A DNA stretch of 64,000 nt from Streptomyces sp. NBC_00091 (GTDB taxonomy: Bacteria; Actinomycetota; Actinomycetes; Streptomycetales; Streptomycetaceae): contig NZ_JAPEMA010000004.1 of assembly GCF_026343185.1 (NCBI RefSeq), forward strand, positions 372,001-436,000, written 5' to 3'. The translations under genes were made by a program, and so were the position numbers. Shown here one piece after another: positions 35,374-43,802 of the stretch. Position 1 is the first letter of the stretch, and each line of letters begins with the position of its first letter. The notes under the pieces were generated by a model. It worked only from the letters and a program-made list of their open reading frames with translations. It made no database searches and was not told where the DNA came from.

Positions 35374-35883
35374 GTGACGGAACATGCGGCCGACGCGGTG
35401 GACGCGCAGGCGACCGCGGCCCACCTGAAGGAGCGGCTCTACGCGACGATCACGATGATCTCCGTCGTCATCGGGCTCGAGGCCAGCGGCCATGTGGACG
35501 CCGTCGGCGCCGCGGCGACGGTCGTGACCGCCTCGGTGGGCCTGTGGCTGGCGTCGCTGGTCGCCGATCAGCAGGCCCACCGGGTGACGCACGGAGCCTT
35601 CGCCCGGGGACGGGAACTGCGCGCGATGCTCTTCGTCAGCAGCCCGCTGCTGCTGGCGGCGGTGGGCCCGCTCGTACTGATCGGCATCTCGGCACTGGGA
35701 GCCATGGGCCTGCACACGGCCCTGCTCACGGCCGCCGGGGTCAATGTCGCCACCCTGTTCGCGTGGGGGTGCTACGGCGGGATCCGCATGGGCGGAGGGG
35801 CGGCGTTCGCGCTCCTGGCCGGCGCGATCGACGCGGCGATCGGGACGGCGGTCGCGGTGGTGAAGGCGGCCTCGGGACACTGA
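35374..35883 (+). CDS. Small four-helix membrane protein
   Basis: A 169-residue protein from GTG 35374, chosen for a GGTGGGGG site just upstream; the frame extends further up but through the regulatory palindrome. It has an acidic N-terminus, then hydrophobic segments at about 25-45, 47-65, 90-115 and 118-140, and a final one to 165. The pattern GLEASGHVDAVGAAATVVTAS and a charged loop with RVTHGAFARGRELR lie between helices 2 and 3. Homologues, as I recall, are uncharacterised actinobacterial integral membrane proteins. It is divergent from the zinc-response pair, but nothing ties its function to zinc. Confidence 0.75.
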   Translation: MTEHAADAVDAQATAAHLKERLYATITMISVVIGLEASGHVDAVGAAATVVTASVGLWLASLVADQQAHRVTHGAFARGRELRAMLFVSSPLLLAAVGPLVLIGISALGAMGLHTALLTAAGVNVATLFAWGCYGGIRMGGGAAFALLAGAIDAAIGTAVAVVKAASGH

Positions 35884-35919
35884 CGCCGGACCGCGGGCGG
35901 GTGGCGGACCCGCACGGCC

Positions 35920-37002
35920 TCACGGTGCGAGAACGAGGCGGACGGGGTTGCCTTCCTTGGCGTGCAGACGCCTGACCGCGTCCTCGACCTTGCTCAGCGG
36001 GAGGACGTCACTGACCGAGCCGGAGAGCTCGAGCCGATGCGCCGCCGCGAGCTTGACCAGGAGGTGGAGGTCCTGCGGTTCGGAGCCCCAGGCACCGTGG
36101 ACGCTGTGCTGCAGCGCGTTGAAGCGGTCGCCGTGCGGGATGGTGACGGGCTGCGATCCCATGCCGATCAGGACGAGCCGCCCGTGCGGGGCCAGGAGGT
36201 CGTCGGCGCTGCTGCGTACGCTGGGATGGCCGACGAGGTCGATCGCCAGGTCCAGGCCCAGTCCGCCCGTGGCCTCACGGACCCGGTCCGGGAGGTCGGC
36301 GTCGCCCGGGTCGAAGGCCAGGTCCGCGCCCAGGTCCAGGGCCCGGCTGCGTGCCGCCGGCAGCGGGTCGAAGGCGATGATCGGCAAGGCCCCGGCGAGG
36401 CGGGCGATCTGCACCGCGTGCACGCCGAGCCCGCCCACTCCCCAGAGCCCGATGCTCTCCCCGACCCGGAGCCGGCCGTGGCGCACCAGGCCGGCGTAGG
36501 GCGTGGACACGGCGTCCGGGATGATCGCCGCCTGCTCGAAGGGCAGGCCGTCCGGGATGGGGACGAGTGACTGGTGGCGGGTCACGGTGTACTCGGCCCA
36601 GCCGCCGTCGTAGCTGATCCCGCGGGCCTGCGGCATCAGGCAGAAGCCCGTGTCGTACAGGCAGTTGGGGCATGTGTCGCACCGGTCGCCCGCGGTCAGG
36701 CAGACCCGGTCCCCCGGCTTCCAGACGGGCGGGACGCCGGGGCCGACCTCCGCGATGGTGCCCGCGACCTCGTGCCCGAGTGTCACCGCGGTCTGCTCGC
36801 GGTCACGGGGGACGGGCTTGGGCAGGGTGCCGTCGATCATGTGTACGTCGGAGAGGCAGACGCCCGCCGCCTGGACCTTGAGCAGCACCTGCCCCCGCCC
36901 GGGTGTGGGAACGGGAACCTCCTGGAGTCCGAACAGGCCGGTCACCAGGTCGAACCTGGCCGCCGTCATCACGGCGGCATCGCTGCTCAGCTGGGGAGTC
37001 AT
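35920..37002 (-). CDS. Zinc-dependent alcohol dehydrogenase (paralogue of 20600-21739)
   Basis: A 360-residue MDR enzyme from ATG 37002, with GAGAAGG upstream. Catalytic zinc ligands are Cys in GVCLSDVH and His-Glu in GHEVAG, the structural lobe Cys are in GDRCDTCPNCLYDTGFC, and the dinucleotide loop is GVGGLGVHA. It aligns along its whole length with the PKS-operon dehydrogenase. Its own neighbours give no pathway, and it converges with the membrane-protein gene 36 nt away. A role in general aldehyde or alcohol turnover is as likely as one in the metabolite locus. Confidence 0.9.
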   Translation of the reverse strand: MTPQLSSDAAVMTAARFDLVTGLFGLQEVPVPTPGRGQVLLKVQAAGVCLSDVHMIDGTLPKPVPRDREQTAVTLGHEVAGTIAEVGPGVPPVWKPGDRVCLTAGDRCDTCPNCLYDTGFCLMPQARGISYDGGWAEYTVTRHQSLVPIPDGLPFEQAAIIPDAVSTPYAGLVRHGRLRVGESIGLWGVGGLGVHAVQIARLAGALPIIAFDPLPAARSRALDLGADLAFDPGDADLPDRVREATGGLGLDLAIDLVGHPSVRSSADDLLAPHGRLVLIGMGSQPVTIPHGDRFNALQHSVHGAWGSEPQDLHLLVKLAAAHRLELSGSVSDVLPLSKVEDAVRRLHAKEGNPVRLVLAP

Positions 37003-37189
37003 GGGTCTCTCGCCCTTCTCCGCTCGACGCTCGTGCGCGCCCTGGCATCCGCCCCGAGATGCGCGCGGTGCGGTCGCCCGTCCACCGCGCTGTCGTTCCC
37101 GCCCAGTGTCGGCACATTCCACGCGCCGCGCGAGCCGGAGAGCGCGGGGCGGGGCCGTGGGCGGGCCCCGAAAGCGCTGGAGGGCCGGG

Positions 37190-37528
37190 TCAGCCTGACG
37201 TGTCGGGTGGTGTGCCCGCGGCGCGGCGGAACTCCTCGTTGAGGCGCTGGGCCTCTTCGAGCTGGTCCTCGAGGATGACGATGCGGCAGGCGGCCTCGAC
37301 CTGCATGCCCTGGTCGACGAGTTCCCGCGCGCGGGCGGCGATGCGCAGCTGGTAGCGGGAGTAGCGGCGGTGGCCGCCCTCCGAACGGAGCGGGGTGATC
37401 AGGCGGGCCTCGCCGATGGCACGGAGGAAGCCGGGGGTGGTACCGAGCAGCTCGGCGGCCCTGCCCATCGTGTAGGCGGGGTAGTCATCGTCGTCCAGCC
37501 GGCCGCCGAGCGAGTCGTCCGCTGTCAT
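37190..37528 (-). CDS. MerR-like HTH regulator of cold-shock island
   Basis: A 112-residue protein from ATG 37528 with AAGAGG 7 nt upstream. YTMGRAAELLGTTPGFLRAIGEARLI is a MerR-type winged helix, followed by GGHRRYSRYQL and a C-terminal helix that should form a dimerisation coiled coil (ILEDQLEEAQRLNEEF). It lacks an effector-binding domain. Small MerR proteins of this type commonly neighbour Streptomyces cold-shock and DEAD-box genes. A 32-bp perfect palindrome lies 28 nt upstream of its start and is a candidate self-operator. Confidence 0.85.
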   Translation of the reverse strand: MTADDSLGGRLDDDDYPAYTMGRAAELLGTTPGFLRAIGEARLITPLRSEGGHRRYSRYQLRIAARARELVDQGMQVEAACRIVILEDQLEEAQRLNEEFRRAAGTPPDTSG

Positions 37529-37555
37529 TTGCACCTCTTCTTGGGAGCGCGTAGA

Positions 37556-37587
37556 GGGGCCCTGGTGCCGTACGGCACCAGGGCCCC
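37556..37587. promoter_or_regulatory. 32-bp perfect palindrome upstream of the MerR-like gene
   Basis: Arms GGGGCCCTGGTGCCGT / ACGGCACCAGGGCCCC abut with no spacer, so either strand can fold to a long hairpin. It lies 28 nt before the start codon of the MerR-like gene. A further half-site CCCTGGTG is present at 37614-37621. It may be the binding site of the dimeric regulator, an attenuator in the leader, or both; no U-tract follows, which argues against a simple intrinsic terminator. Confidence 0.55.
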
Positions 37588-37671
37588 GGAGGGAATTCAA
37601 CACCATCTGCCGGCCCTGGTGTGTTTCCTTCCCCGCGGGCGGGTGCTCGCGCTCGCGGACGCAGCGCACGG

Positions 37672-37708
37672 CGAAGGCCCCGGCCGGCGGGTGCCGGCCG
37701 GGGCCTTC
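37672..37708 (-). terminator. GC-rich hairpin after SCO5918-type gene
   Basis: Arms of 17 and 16 nt (GAAGGCCC...CGGCCGGC and its complement with one bulged C) enclose a GGGT loop and start 16 nt past the stop codon at 37725. Stem strength fits a Streptomyces transcription terminator; there is no T-run. Confidence 0.6.
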
Positions 37709-37724
37709 GGTGTCGTTCTGCCGC

Positions 37725-38030
37725 TCAGGCGGAGATGCTGCTGCCGAGCATCGCGGACGCCTGCTGAAGGGGGCTCAGGGCGGCCGCGGGAGCCTCGGGC
37801 AGGCCGCGGACGGTGAAGCCGAGCTGGGTCATGGCCCGGATGACCTCGCCGGCGCTGAAGTCGCGGCGGTCCTGGCGGGTGATGACCTGTCCCACCTGCA
37901 TGACGGGGTAGACGCGACGGCCGATGATCACCGATTCAGCCACGACGGTTTCGGGCTTGACGCCCTTCATCGTTTCCAGCACGCCGGCCTTGGTGAGGTC
38001 GAAGGGGAACCGGGCGATGACGCAGCGCAT
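37725..38030 (-). CDS. SCO5918-family small protein
   Basis: A 101-residue protein starting MRCVIARFPFDLTKAGV, with a central VIIGRRVYPVMQVGQVITRQDRRDFSAGEVIRAMTQLGF segment. It matches the SCO5918-type proteins of Streptomyces that sit beside cold-shock and DEAD-box helicase genes (recalled, not searched). The function is undetermined. It is soluble, with no Cys beyond one near the N-terminus. It lies 75 nt downstream of the helicase gene, so co-transcription is likely. Confidence 0.8.
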   Translation of the reverse strand: MRCVIARFPFDLTKAGVLETMKGVKPETVVAESVIIGRRVYPVMQVGQVITRQDRRDFSAGEVIRAMTQLGFTVRGLPEAPAAALSPLQQASAMLGSSISA

Positions 38031-38105
38031 GATGCCTCACTCACAGGAAGAAGAGGGGAAGTACGGAAGGGGGTCTGACCTGGTTGAGCCGGGTGGGCCG
38101 GGGTT

Positions 38106-39605
38106 CTAGGCCGCGGTGTCGAACGGGCCCTGGCGCTGGCCGCCGCGGCGCGAGGCCTGCGAGGGGCGGCCGCGCCGGCCGCGCGAGGCGGCGCTGCGCT
38201 TGGGGCGCTCGCTCACCGGCGCCGTGATGACGACGGGGATGCCGGAGGGGGTCCGGGCGCCGGTGATGCGCTGCAACTCGGCCTCGCCGGAGCGGACCTG
38301 AGTGGTCTGCGGGGTGATGCCGGCGGTGGCCATCAGGCGGGTCATGTCGCGTCGCTGGTTGGGGGTGACGAGGGTGACGACGCTGCCGGATTCGCCCGCA
38401 CGGGCGGTGCGTCCGCCGCGGTGGAGGTAGTCCTTGTGGTCGGTGGGCGGGTCCACGTTGACCACGAGGTCCAGGTTGTCGACGTGGATGCCGCGGGCGG
38501 CGACGTTGGTGGCCACCAGCACGGTCACGTGCCCGGTCTTGAACTGGGTCAGGGTGCGGGTGCGCTGGGGCTGGGACTTGCCGCCGTGCAGGGCCGCGGC
38601 CCGTACGCCGCTGTTGAGGAGGTCCTGGGTCAGCCGGTCGACGGCGTGCTTGGTGTCCAGGAACATGATCACGCGGCCTTCGCGGGCGGCGATCTCCGTG
38701 GTCGTGGCGTGCTTGTCGGCGCCCTGCACGTGCAGCACGTGGTGTTCCATCGTGGTCACCGCGCCGGCCGACGGGTCGACGGAGTGGACGACGGGGTCGT
38801 TCAGGTAGCGGCGCACGAGCAGGTCGACGTTGCGGTCGAGGGTCGCGGAGAACAGCATCCGCTGGCCGCCCGGGCTCACCTGATCGAGCAGGGCGGTGAC
38901 CTGCGGCATGAAGCCCATGTCGGCCATCTGGTCGGCCTCGTCGAGGACGGTGATGTCCACCTGGTCGAGCCGGCAGTCGCCGCGCTGGATGAGGTCCGCG
39001 AGGCGTCCGGGGGTAGCGACGACCACCTCGGCGCCGCCGCGGAGGGCGCCGTCCTGCTTGCCGATCGACATGCCGCCGACGACCGTGGCCAGCCGCAGCT
39101 TCACGGAGCGGGCGTAGGGGGTGAGGGCGTCCGTGACCTGCTGCGCGAGCTCGCGGGTGGGGACGAGTACCAGGGCCAGCGGCTGGCGGGGCTCCGCCCG
39201 CCGTCCGGCGGTACGGGCGAGCAGCGCGAGGCCGAAGGCGAGGGTCTTGCCGGAGCCGGTGCGCCCGCGGCCGAGCACGTCGCGGCCCGCGAGGGTGTTC
39301 GGCAGGGTCGCGGCCTGGATCGGGAACGGGACGCTCACGCCCTCCGCGCCGAGCGCCGCGAGCAGCGGGGCGGGCATGTCGAGCTCGGCGAACGCCTCTA
39401 TGGCGGGCAGCGCGGGGGTGACCGTCCGGGGGAGGGCGAACTCGCCCTGTACGGCGGCGGGCCGGCGGCCGTAGCCACCGGAACGGGCCTGTCCTCCCGA
39501 GCGAGCCTGCCCGCCGGAACGGCTGGGGGCCGCCGACCCGAACCGGCTCCCGCCCGTGCGGGAGGAGGAGGCGGAGGAGCGATTGTTCGTGCGTGTGCGG
39601 TTCAT
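38106..39605 (-). CDS. DEAD-box RNA helicase
   Basis: A 499-residue helicase from ATG 39605, with GAGGAAGG upstream. An Arg/Ser/Gly-rich N-terminal tail of about 60 residues contains tandem SGGQAR units. The core motifs follow in order: Q-motif (VPFPIQAATLP), I (GRTGSGKT), Ia (PTRELAQQ), GG, Ib (TPGRL), II (DEAD), III (SAT), IV (IMFLDT), V (ARGIHVDNLDLVVN) and VI (HRGGRTARAG). The basic C-terminal tail suits RNA binding. In the cold-shock setting it should unwind structured mRNA or assist ribosome assembly at low temperature. Confidence 0.95.
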   Translation of the reverse strand: MNRTRTNNRSSASSSRTGGSRFGSAAPSRSGGQARSGGQARSGGYGRRPAAVQGEFALPRTVTPALPAIEAFAELDMPAPLLAALGAEGVSVPFPIQAATLPNTLAGRDVLGRGRTGSGKTLAFGLALLARTAGRRAEPRQPLALVLVPTRELAQQVTDALTPYARSVKLRLATVVGGMSIGKQDGALRGGAEVVVATPGRLADLIQRGDCRLDQVDITVLDEADQMADMGFMPQVTALLDQVSPGGQRMLFSATLDRNVDLLVRRYLNDPVVHSVDPSAGAVTTMEHHVLHVQGADKHATTTEIAAREGRVIMFLDTKHAVDRLTQDLLNSGVRAAALHGGKSQPQRTRTLTQFKTGHVTVLVATNVAARGIHVDNLDLVVNVDPPTDHKDYLHRGGRTARAGESGSVVTLVTPNQRRDMTRLMATAGITPQTTQVRSGEAELQRITGARTPSGIPVVITAPVSERPKRSAASRGRRGRPSQASRRGGQRQGPFDTAA

Positions 39606-39907
39606 GCGGAACCTTCCTCGAATGCGGCGCATGTCAAGGAATTCCCGCAGCGACGAGCGCGCGGACAATTGCAAGAATGGGCCGGGTGGAACGTGAAAGC
39701 GAATCTGGCCGACGGAAATCAGTGCGAGCTCAGGCGCTTGGAAACGGGGGCGCGGCGCGAAGGCGGGTGCCCCTGGGTGAGGATCCTCGTGCGGAGGGCC
39801 GCGGAATCCTCGGATCGTCCCGCAGGTGGACTCACTGCGGGGAAAACGCGCAGCTGGGGCCCGCACCCCGAGGGATGCGGGCCCCAGCTGCGAAGTGCGC
39901 GTCAGCG
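39606..39907. other. Non-coding gap between helicase and cold-shock gene
   Basis: About 300 nt without a supported gene. The part near 39606-39720 is the helicase leader and promoter area and is less GC-rich than average; the part near 39850-39891 is the terminator of the cold-shock gene. No further elements were recognised. Confidence 0.6.
39850..39891 (-). terminator. Intrinsic-type terminator of the cold-shock gene
   Basis: Perfect 16-bp stem GCAGCTGGGGCCCGCA / TGCGGGCCCCAGCTGC with a 10-nt loop, 16 nt beyond the stop codon of the CspA-type gene. As is usual in Streptomyces, a clear T-run is absent. Confidence 0.75.
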
Positions 39908-40111
39908 TCAGGCGGGAACGATGTTCTCGGCCGTCGGGCCCTTCTGGCCCTGCGCGATGTCGAAGCTGACCTTCTGGCCTTCCTGCAGCTCACGGAAGCC
40001 CTGGGCGGCGATGTTCGAGTAGTGGGCGAACACGTCAGGGCCGCCACCGTCCTGCTCGATGAAGCCGAAGCCCTTTTCCGCGTTGAACCACTTCACGGTA
40101 CCAGTAGCCAT
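39908..40111 (-). CDS. CspA-family cold-shock protein
   Basis: A 67-residue single cold-shock domain: [21 protein letters not shown] with RNP-1 (KGFGFI) and RNP-2 (DVFAHYS), ending in [10 protein letters not shown], all standard. The start is backed by AAAGGAGA 7 nt upstream. Such proteins bind single-stranded RNA and act as RNA chaperones. It is followed by a strong terminator, so it is expressed separately from the helicase even though both probably respond to cold. Confidence 0.97.
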   Translation of the reverse strand: MATGTVKWFNAEKGFGFIEQDGGGPDVFAHYSNIAAQGFRELQEGQKVSFDIAQGQKGPTAENIVPA

Positions 40112-40473
40112 GTCAAATCTCCTTTGGGGCAGTACAACGGGATCCGCAACGTGCGGACCTCGTGTCGCCGCGATGATTGCCCCGCCGGACCAATTAAGAG
40201 CCGGAAATGCACAAGCGCTCGCAGTGGACACGAAGTCCGACTGGGTGCTTGAAATTTTTGGGAACCACAACTGCAACTGAGATCGACAGTAGCACGGTGC
40301 GGTGACACGCGCCGAGAATATGGGCGCCCTCTTTGGAGCCGTGAAGAATCCTCAGCGCGCGGTCCGCCAAAATCTCATCTCGCGGACACAGATATTTACC
40401 CGCCCGGGGCGCAGCGTTTCCCGCGCCGCCGGGCAGGTACCCGTGCCGCAGCCCGCCTGGGCGCGACGCGCCC
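40112..40473. other. Long upstream region of the cold-shock gene
   Basis: About 360 nt with no supported gene. Its unusually A+T-rich core (about 40190-40290 and 40370-40400) fits a promoter plus a long 5' leader, as is typical of cold-shock genes. A short stem (CCGCA-CGT-TGCGG) occurs near 40145. Beyond about 40400 the sequence merges into the decayed LodA-like segment. Confidence 0.45.
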
Positions 40474-41800
40474 GTGAACCAGGGTTCGGGGCGCGACCCG
40501 ATCCGCGCCGAGCGGGCCTGGGTCGTCGTCGCGCCCCCGAAGTACGCCCCCGGGCTGGAAGACGCGGTCACCGTGTGGGACCTGCTCACCGACCTGTTCG
40601 CGAAGGGACCCCCGGACGGCGGCCCGCAGCCGTCGTACATACGCGACATCGAGCCCGTCCTGCGCCGTGCCCGGACGATGGGGGCCGTCAACCGGGACGC
40701 CGGGGGACGCAACCACGCCCGCTGGCCGGAGCCGCTCTACGGGTACTGCGGGCGGCGGAAGATCGTCGGCTGGCTGCGGCCTCCCGGATACGAGAGCCCC
40801 AAGGGCGGCGTCGGGAACTCCATGCCCAAGCTGGCGGGCAAGCCCCGGCCGCACCTCACCCGCCGTCAGTACGCCGCCCTGGTGCGATGGCGCGACGGGG
40901 ACTTCGTGCGGGACTGGGGTCCGAGTGCCGAGCCGGCCGACGGGCAGGGGGAGATCACCCCGTACGGACTCGACCGCGCGGCTCCCGAGGCTTGCGTCGG
41001 CACCGTCTTCGAACCCGGAATCGAGGCGGGGCGCTTCTTCCTGGACCTCGACCCAACGAGGTCGTCGTACCCGGCTCGGGATACCAGGGCTGGCAGCGGG
41101 GGGTCGCGAACATCCGGCACATGGTCGACGTCTGGGACCGGCTGGGGTTCGTCGTTCACGACCCCCTGCACGGGTACGTCGAGGGCGAGCATGACGAGCT
41201 GCCCGAGGTCCCGCCGCCGCCCCTCGCCGCCGGGCGGTGGAACAGCGCCCTCGCCGGCCCCGGGCCGGGCGGCAACGGGCACGTCGGGATCTGGCAGCAG
41301 GCCGGGCAGCTCGCCGAAGCCGACCTCGTCGGACTACGGGCGCGGCGACCTGTCCCCGGGGGTCGGGCACCTGTGGCGGCTCCGGCTGACCGAAGCCGAC
41401 CGGAGCCTGACACTGAGGCTCCGTACGGCCGACCCGGCCGCCCTCTCGGTCACCATGAAGACCCCCTACGGCACCGTGCTGGAGGCGAATGACCCCTGCC
41501 TGACGGTCGCCCGCGAATGCGCCGCCCTGGAGGTGCGGTGCGCGCTGCCGCTGGAGGTCGCGCCCCAGCGGTTCGCCCGCGAGGGGCTGTGGGAGGTCGT
41601 CGTGCGGGCCACGGGCGCAGGCCCGGCCGCGTACCAGTTCACCGCCCGGACGGACGGCGACCGTCGAGCACGCGGAGGGCGCGGCGGTGCCCGCCGCCAC
41701 GGTGCTCGCCTCGGCACCGCCCGGGACGCGGCTGCGGGCCACCGGCCACTCGCGGCTCGGGCACCCCTTCGTACGGGAGCGGTTCCTGACGGGCTCGTAG
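40474..41800 (+). pseudogene. Decayed LodA-like (CTQ quinoprotein oxidase) remnant
   Basis: Three coding pieces in different frames. From 40474 to about 41060 the translation (AWVVVAPPKYAPG, IGWLRPPGYESP-like, LTRRQYAALVRWRDGDF, GLDRAAPEACVGTVFEPGIEAG) matches the middle of LodA-type L-amino-acid oxidases, including the conserved Cys-containing C-V-G...PGIEAG motif. The frame then shifts: from about 41050 to 41330 it continues as PNEVVVPGSGYQGWQRGVANIRHMVDVW...LGFVV, the C-terminal LodA motif. The ~50 residues expected between, including the Trp that forms the cysteine tryptophylquinone, are missing. A third segment (about 41335-41690) encodes an unrelated beta-rich stretch and shifts frame again before a stop near 41800. 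The ~180 N-terminal residues are also gone. The gene cannot make an active enzyme. Confidence 0.7.
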
Positions 41801-43058
41801 AGCCGCGCGGCGGCCGATCCTGCGGCGGTCAGGCCGATGTCCGGCATGCGCCGCCCCTCCAGCGGGTCGGCGCCGGGGGAACGGGCGGGGTAGGCGGCGG
41901 CGAGCCCGGACACCTGCGCGGCCAGACGTCGGTTGACCTCGGCCGTGCCGACGAACTCGTCGAGCATCCCCCGCAGCGCGGCGGCGGGCCGCGCGTACTG
42001 CGGGACGAGGGTGAGTTCCGCCAGCAGGGTCTGGACTTCGGTGTTCTCGATGACCGCCGCTCCGACCGGCCGGCGCTCGGCGTCGTAGCCGTCCAACAGC
42101 CCGGGCGGCGCCCAACCGCTGATCTCGGCTGCCAGCTTCCAGCCCATGTTCACGGCGTCCTGCAACCCGGTGTTGAGGCCCTGTCCGCCCGCGGGGAAGT
42201 GGATGTGGGCGGCGTCGCCCGCCAGCAGGATCCGGCCCGCGCGGTAACGCTCGGCAAGGCGGCCGGCATTGCCGAAGCGAGACAGCCACCGCGGCCGGTC
42301 GACACCGCAGTCGGAGCCGCAGATGCCCGCCAGGGAGGTCCGGAACTCCTCCAGTGTCACGGGCTCGTGGGAGGGGACACGCATCCGCGCGGGGTCGAGG
42401 TAGACGAGCCGGGTGACCCCGTCCTCCAACGGCGCGACCAGCACACCGCGGTCCTGCGCGCGCTGAAGTCCCGGATCGGCCCGGTTCACGGTCTCGAAGT
42501 CGCCGAGGACACCGGTCACCGTCTCGTCCGTACCCGGGAAGCCGATCCCGGCGGCCGTGCGCACCAGGCTGCGCGCGCCGTCGCACCCCACCACGTATGC
42601 CGCTCGCAGGGTCCGGGGGCCGGCGGGGCCGCGTAGGTCCACCTCGACGCCGTTGGCGTCCTGGCGTACGTCGACGGTCTCGTGCCCCCGCAGGATCTCG
42701 ACGCCGAGCTCGCCGGCCCGCTCTGCCAGCAGGGCCTCGGTACGGGCCTGGGCGATGAACAGCGTGTAGGCGTGGCGGCTGTCGAGGGCGGTGAAGTCGA
42801 GCCGGGTGTCCAGGCCCGCGAAGTGCCATCCCGGCATGGTGGTGCCGGCGGCGAGGAAGCGGCGAGGAAGCGGGGGGGGGGCAGTCCCCGCAGATCCATC
42901 AGCTCGACACTGCGCGGATGGAGCGTCAGGGCCCGGGAGTCGCGCTGCGGCTCGGGGCGGCGCTCGACGATCTGCGGCCGGACGCCGGCCAGGGCCAGCT
43001 CGCAGGCGAGCATCAGCCCGGTCGGGCCCGCACCGACGACGATCACATCAGGGGTCAC
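41790..43058 (-). pseudogene. FAD-dependent aromatic monooxygenase, frameshifted and 3'-truncated
   Basis: The start codon GTG 43058 opens a PHBH-fold flavoprotein: MTPDVIVVGAGPTGLMLACEL, then RDSRALTLHPRSVELMDLRGL. At 42850-42871 an 11-bp unit (GGCGAGGAAGC on the + strand) is repeated in tandem, throwing the frame. Reading with one copy restores LPPPRFLAAGTTMPGWHFAG and the rest of the enzyme in the second frame: GCDGARSLVR, and the FAD GD motif in ILLAGDAAHIHFPAGGQGLNTG. The C-terminal thioredoxin-like domain of the family is missing: after MPDIGLTAAGSAAARLYEPV the frame runs into the neighbouring remnant. A 10-G run next to the duplication is a second weak point. The intact TetR gene and operator alongside imply recent loss, or a sequencing error at the duplication. 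Confidence 0.82.
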
Positions 43059-43073
43059 ATCCGCCTCCCATAT

Positions 43074-43107
43074 TAGTGAACAGCGTTCACGTGAACGCTG
43101 TTCACTA
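43074..43107. promoter_or_regulatory. 34-bp palindromic TetR operator
   Basis: Perfect palindrome with arms TAGTGAACAGCGTTCAC / GTGAACGCTGTTCACTA and no spacer. Each arm contains GTGAAC/GTTCAC repeats, so two dimers could bind. It fills the gap between the monooxygenase start (43058) and the TetR start (43110), ending 2 nt before the TetR ATG, so binding would block both genes and the TetR mRNA may be almost leaderless. Confidence 0.85.
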
Positions 43108-43109
43108 CC

Positions 43110-43802
43110 ATGGCCGCCATGAGCGAACCGTCAAGCCCCCGCCCCGCCCGCGGCCGTCCGCCCCGCCTCGACCAGGCGCGCACCGTCGAAACCGCCCTGA
43201 CGCTGCTGAACGACTCCGGCCTCGACGCGCTGACCATGCGACGGCTGGCGGAGGCGATGGGCGTGCAGGCCGGGGCGCTCTACCGGTACTTCGCGACCAA
43301 GGGCGACCTGCTGACCGCGATGGCCGAGCGGATGGTCGTCGGCGTCTGCGCCCCTGCGGACGGTGTGGGTGGTGCGGACTGGAGCGACCGTCTCGCCGGC
43401 TTGGCCAGGGCCTTGCGGCGGGCCCTGTTGGCCCACCGCGACAGTGCCCGGGTGTTCGCCGGGACGCACTCCACCGGCCCGAACACCCTGGGCTTCGCGG
43501 ATGCCGGCATCGGCGTCCTGCGCGACGCCGGATTCACCGACGCGGACGCGGCCCGGGCCCTGATGGCGATGGTCCACTTCACCGTCGGACACACCCTGGA
43601 GGAGCAGGCCGCACTGCGGCCGGGCGACGGCTCCCCGGCCGACCCCGACGTCCTGCGCGAAGCGGTCGCCTCCGACGGCTACCCGCACCTCACGGCCGCC
43701 CTGCCCACCCTTACCGAACCGGACTACGAGCCCCACTTCGAATTCGGTCTCGCCCTGCTCGTGGCAGGCCTGCGAGCATTGCGCCGGCCGCACCATCGGT
43801 GA
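43110..43802 (+). CDS. TetR-family repressor
   Basis: A 230-residue regulator; ATG 43110 and ATG 43119 are both possible starts. The N-terminal HTH is complete: ALTLLNDSGLDALTMRRLAEAMGVQAGALYRYFATKGDLLTAMA. The C-terminal ligand domain (about 85-220) contains VFAGTHSTGPNTLGFADAGI and MVHFTVGHTLEEQA, like the TetR_C domain of tetracycline-type repressors. It faces the FAD monooxygenase across the 34-bp palindrome, the usual arrangement where the regulator senses the aromatic substrate of the oxygenase. With that gene broken it may now control only itself. Confidence 0.93.
   Translation: MAAMSEPSSPRPARGRPPRLDQARTVETALTLLNDSGLDALTMRRLAEAMGVQAGALYRYFATKGDLLTAMAERMVVGVCAPADGVGGADWSDRLAGLARALRRALLAHRDSARVFAGTHSTGPNTLGFADAGIGVLRDAGFTDADAARALMAMVHFTVGHTLEEQAALRPGDGSPADPDVLREAVASDGYPHLTAALPTLTEPDYEPHFEFGLALLVAGLRALRRPHHR

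Noticed and set aside
39850..39891. Possible small RNA or riboswitch hairpin
   Set aside because: Placement just after the cold-shock gene stop is that of a plain terminator.
40396..42837. 813-codon minus frame containing the monooxygenase and a long C-terminal extension
   Set aside because: Beyond about 41795 the translation has no family match and is antisense to the LodA-like remnant; only the first part is real coding sequence.
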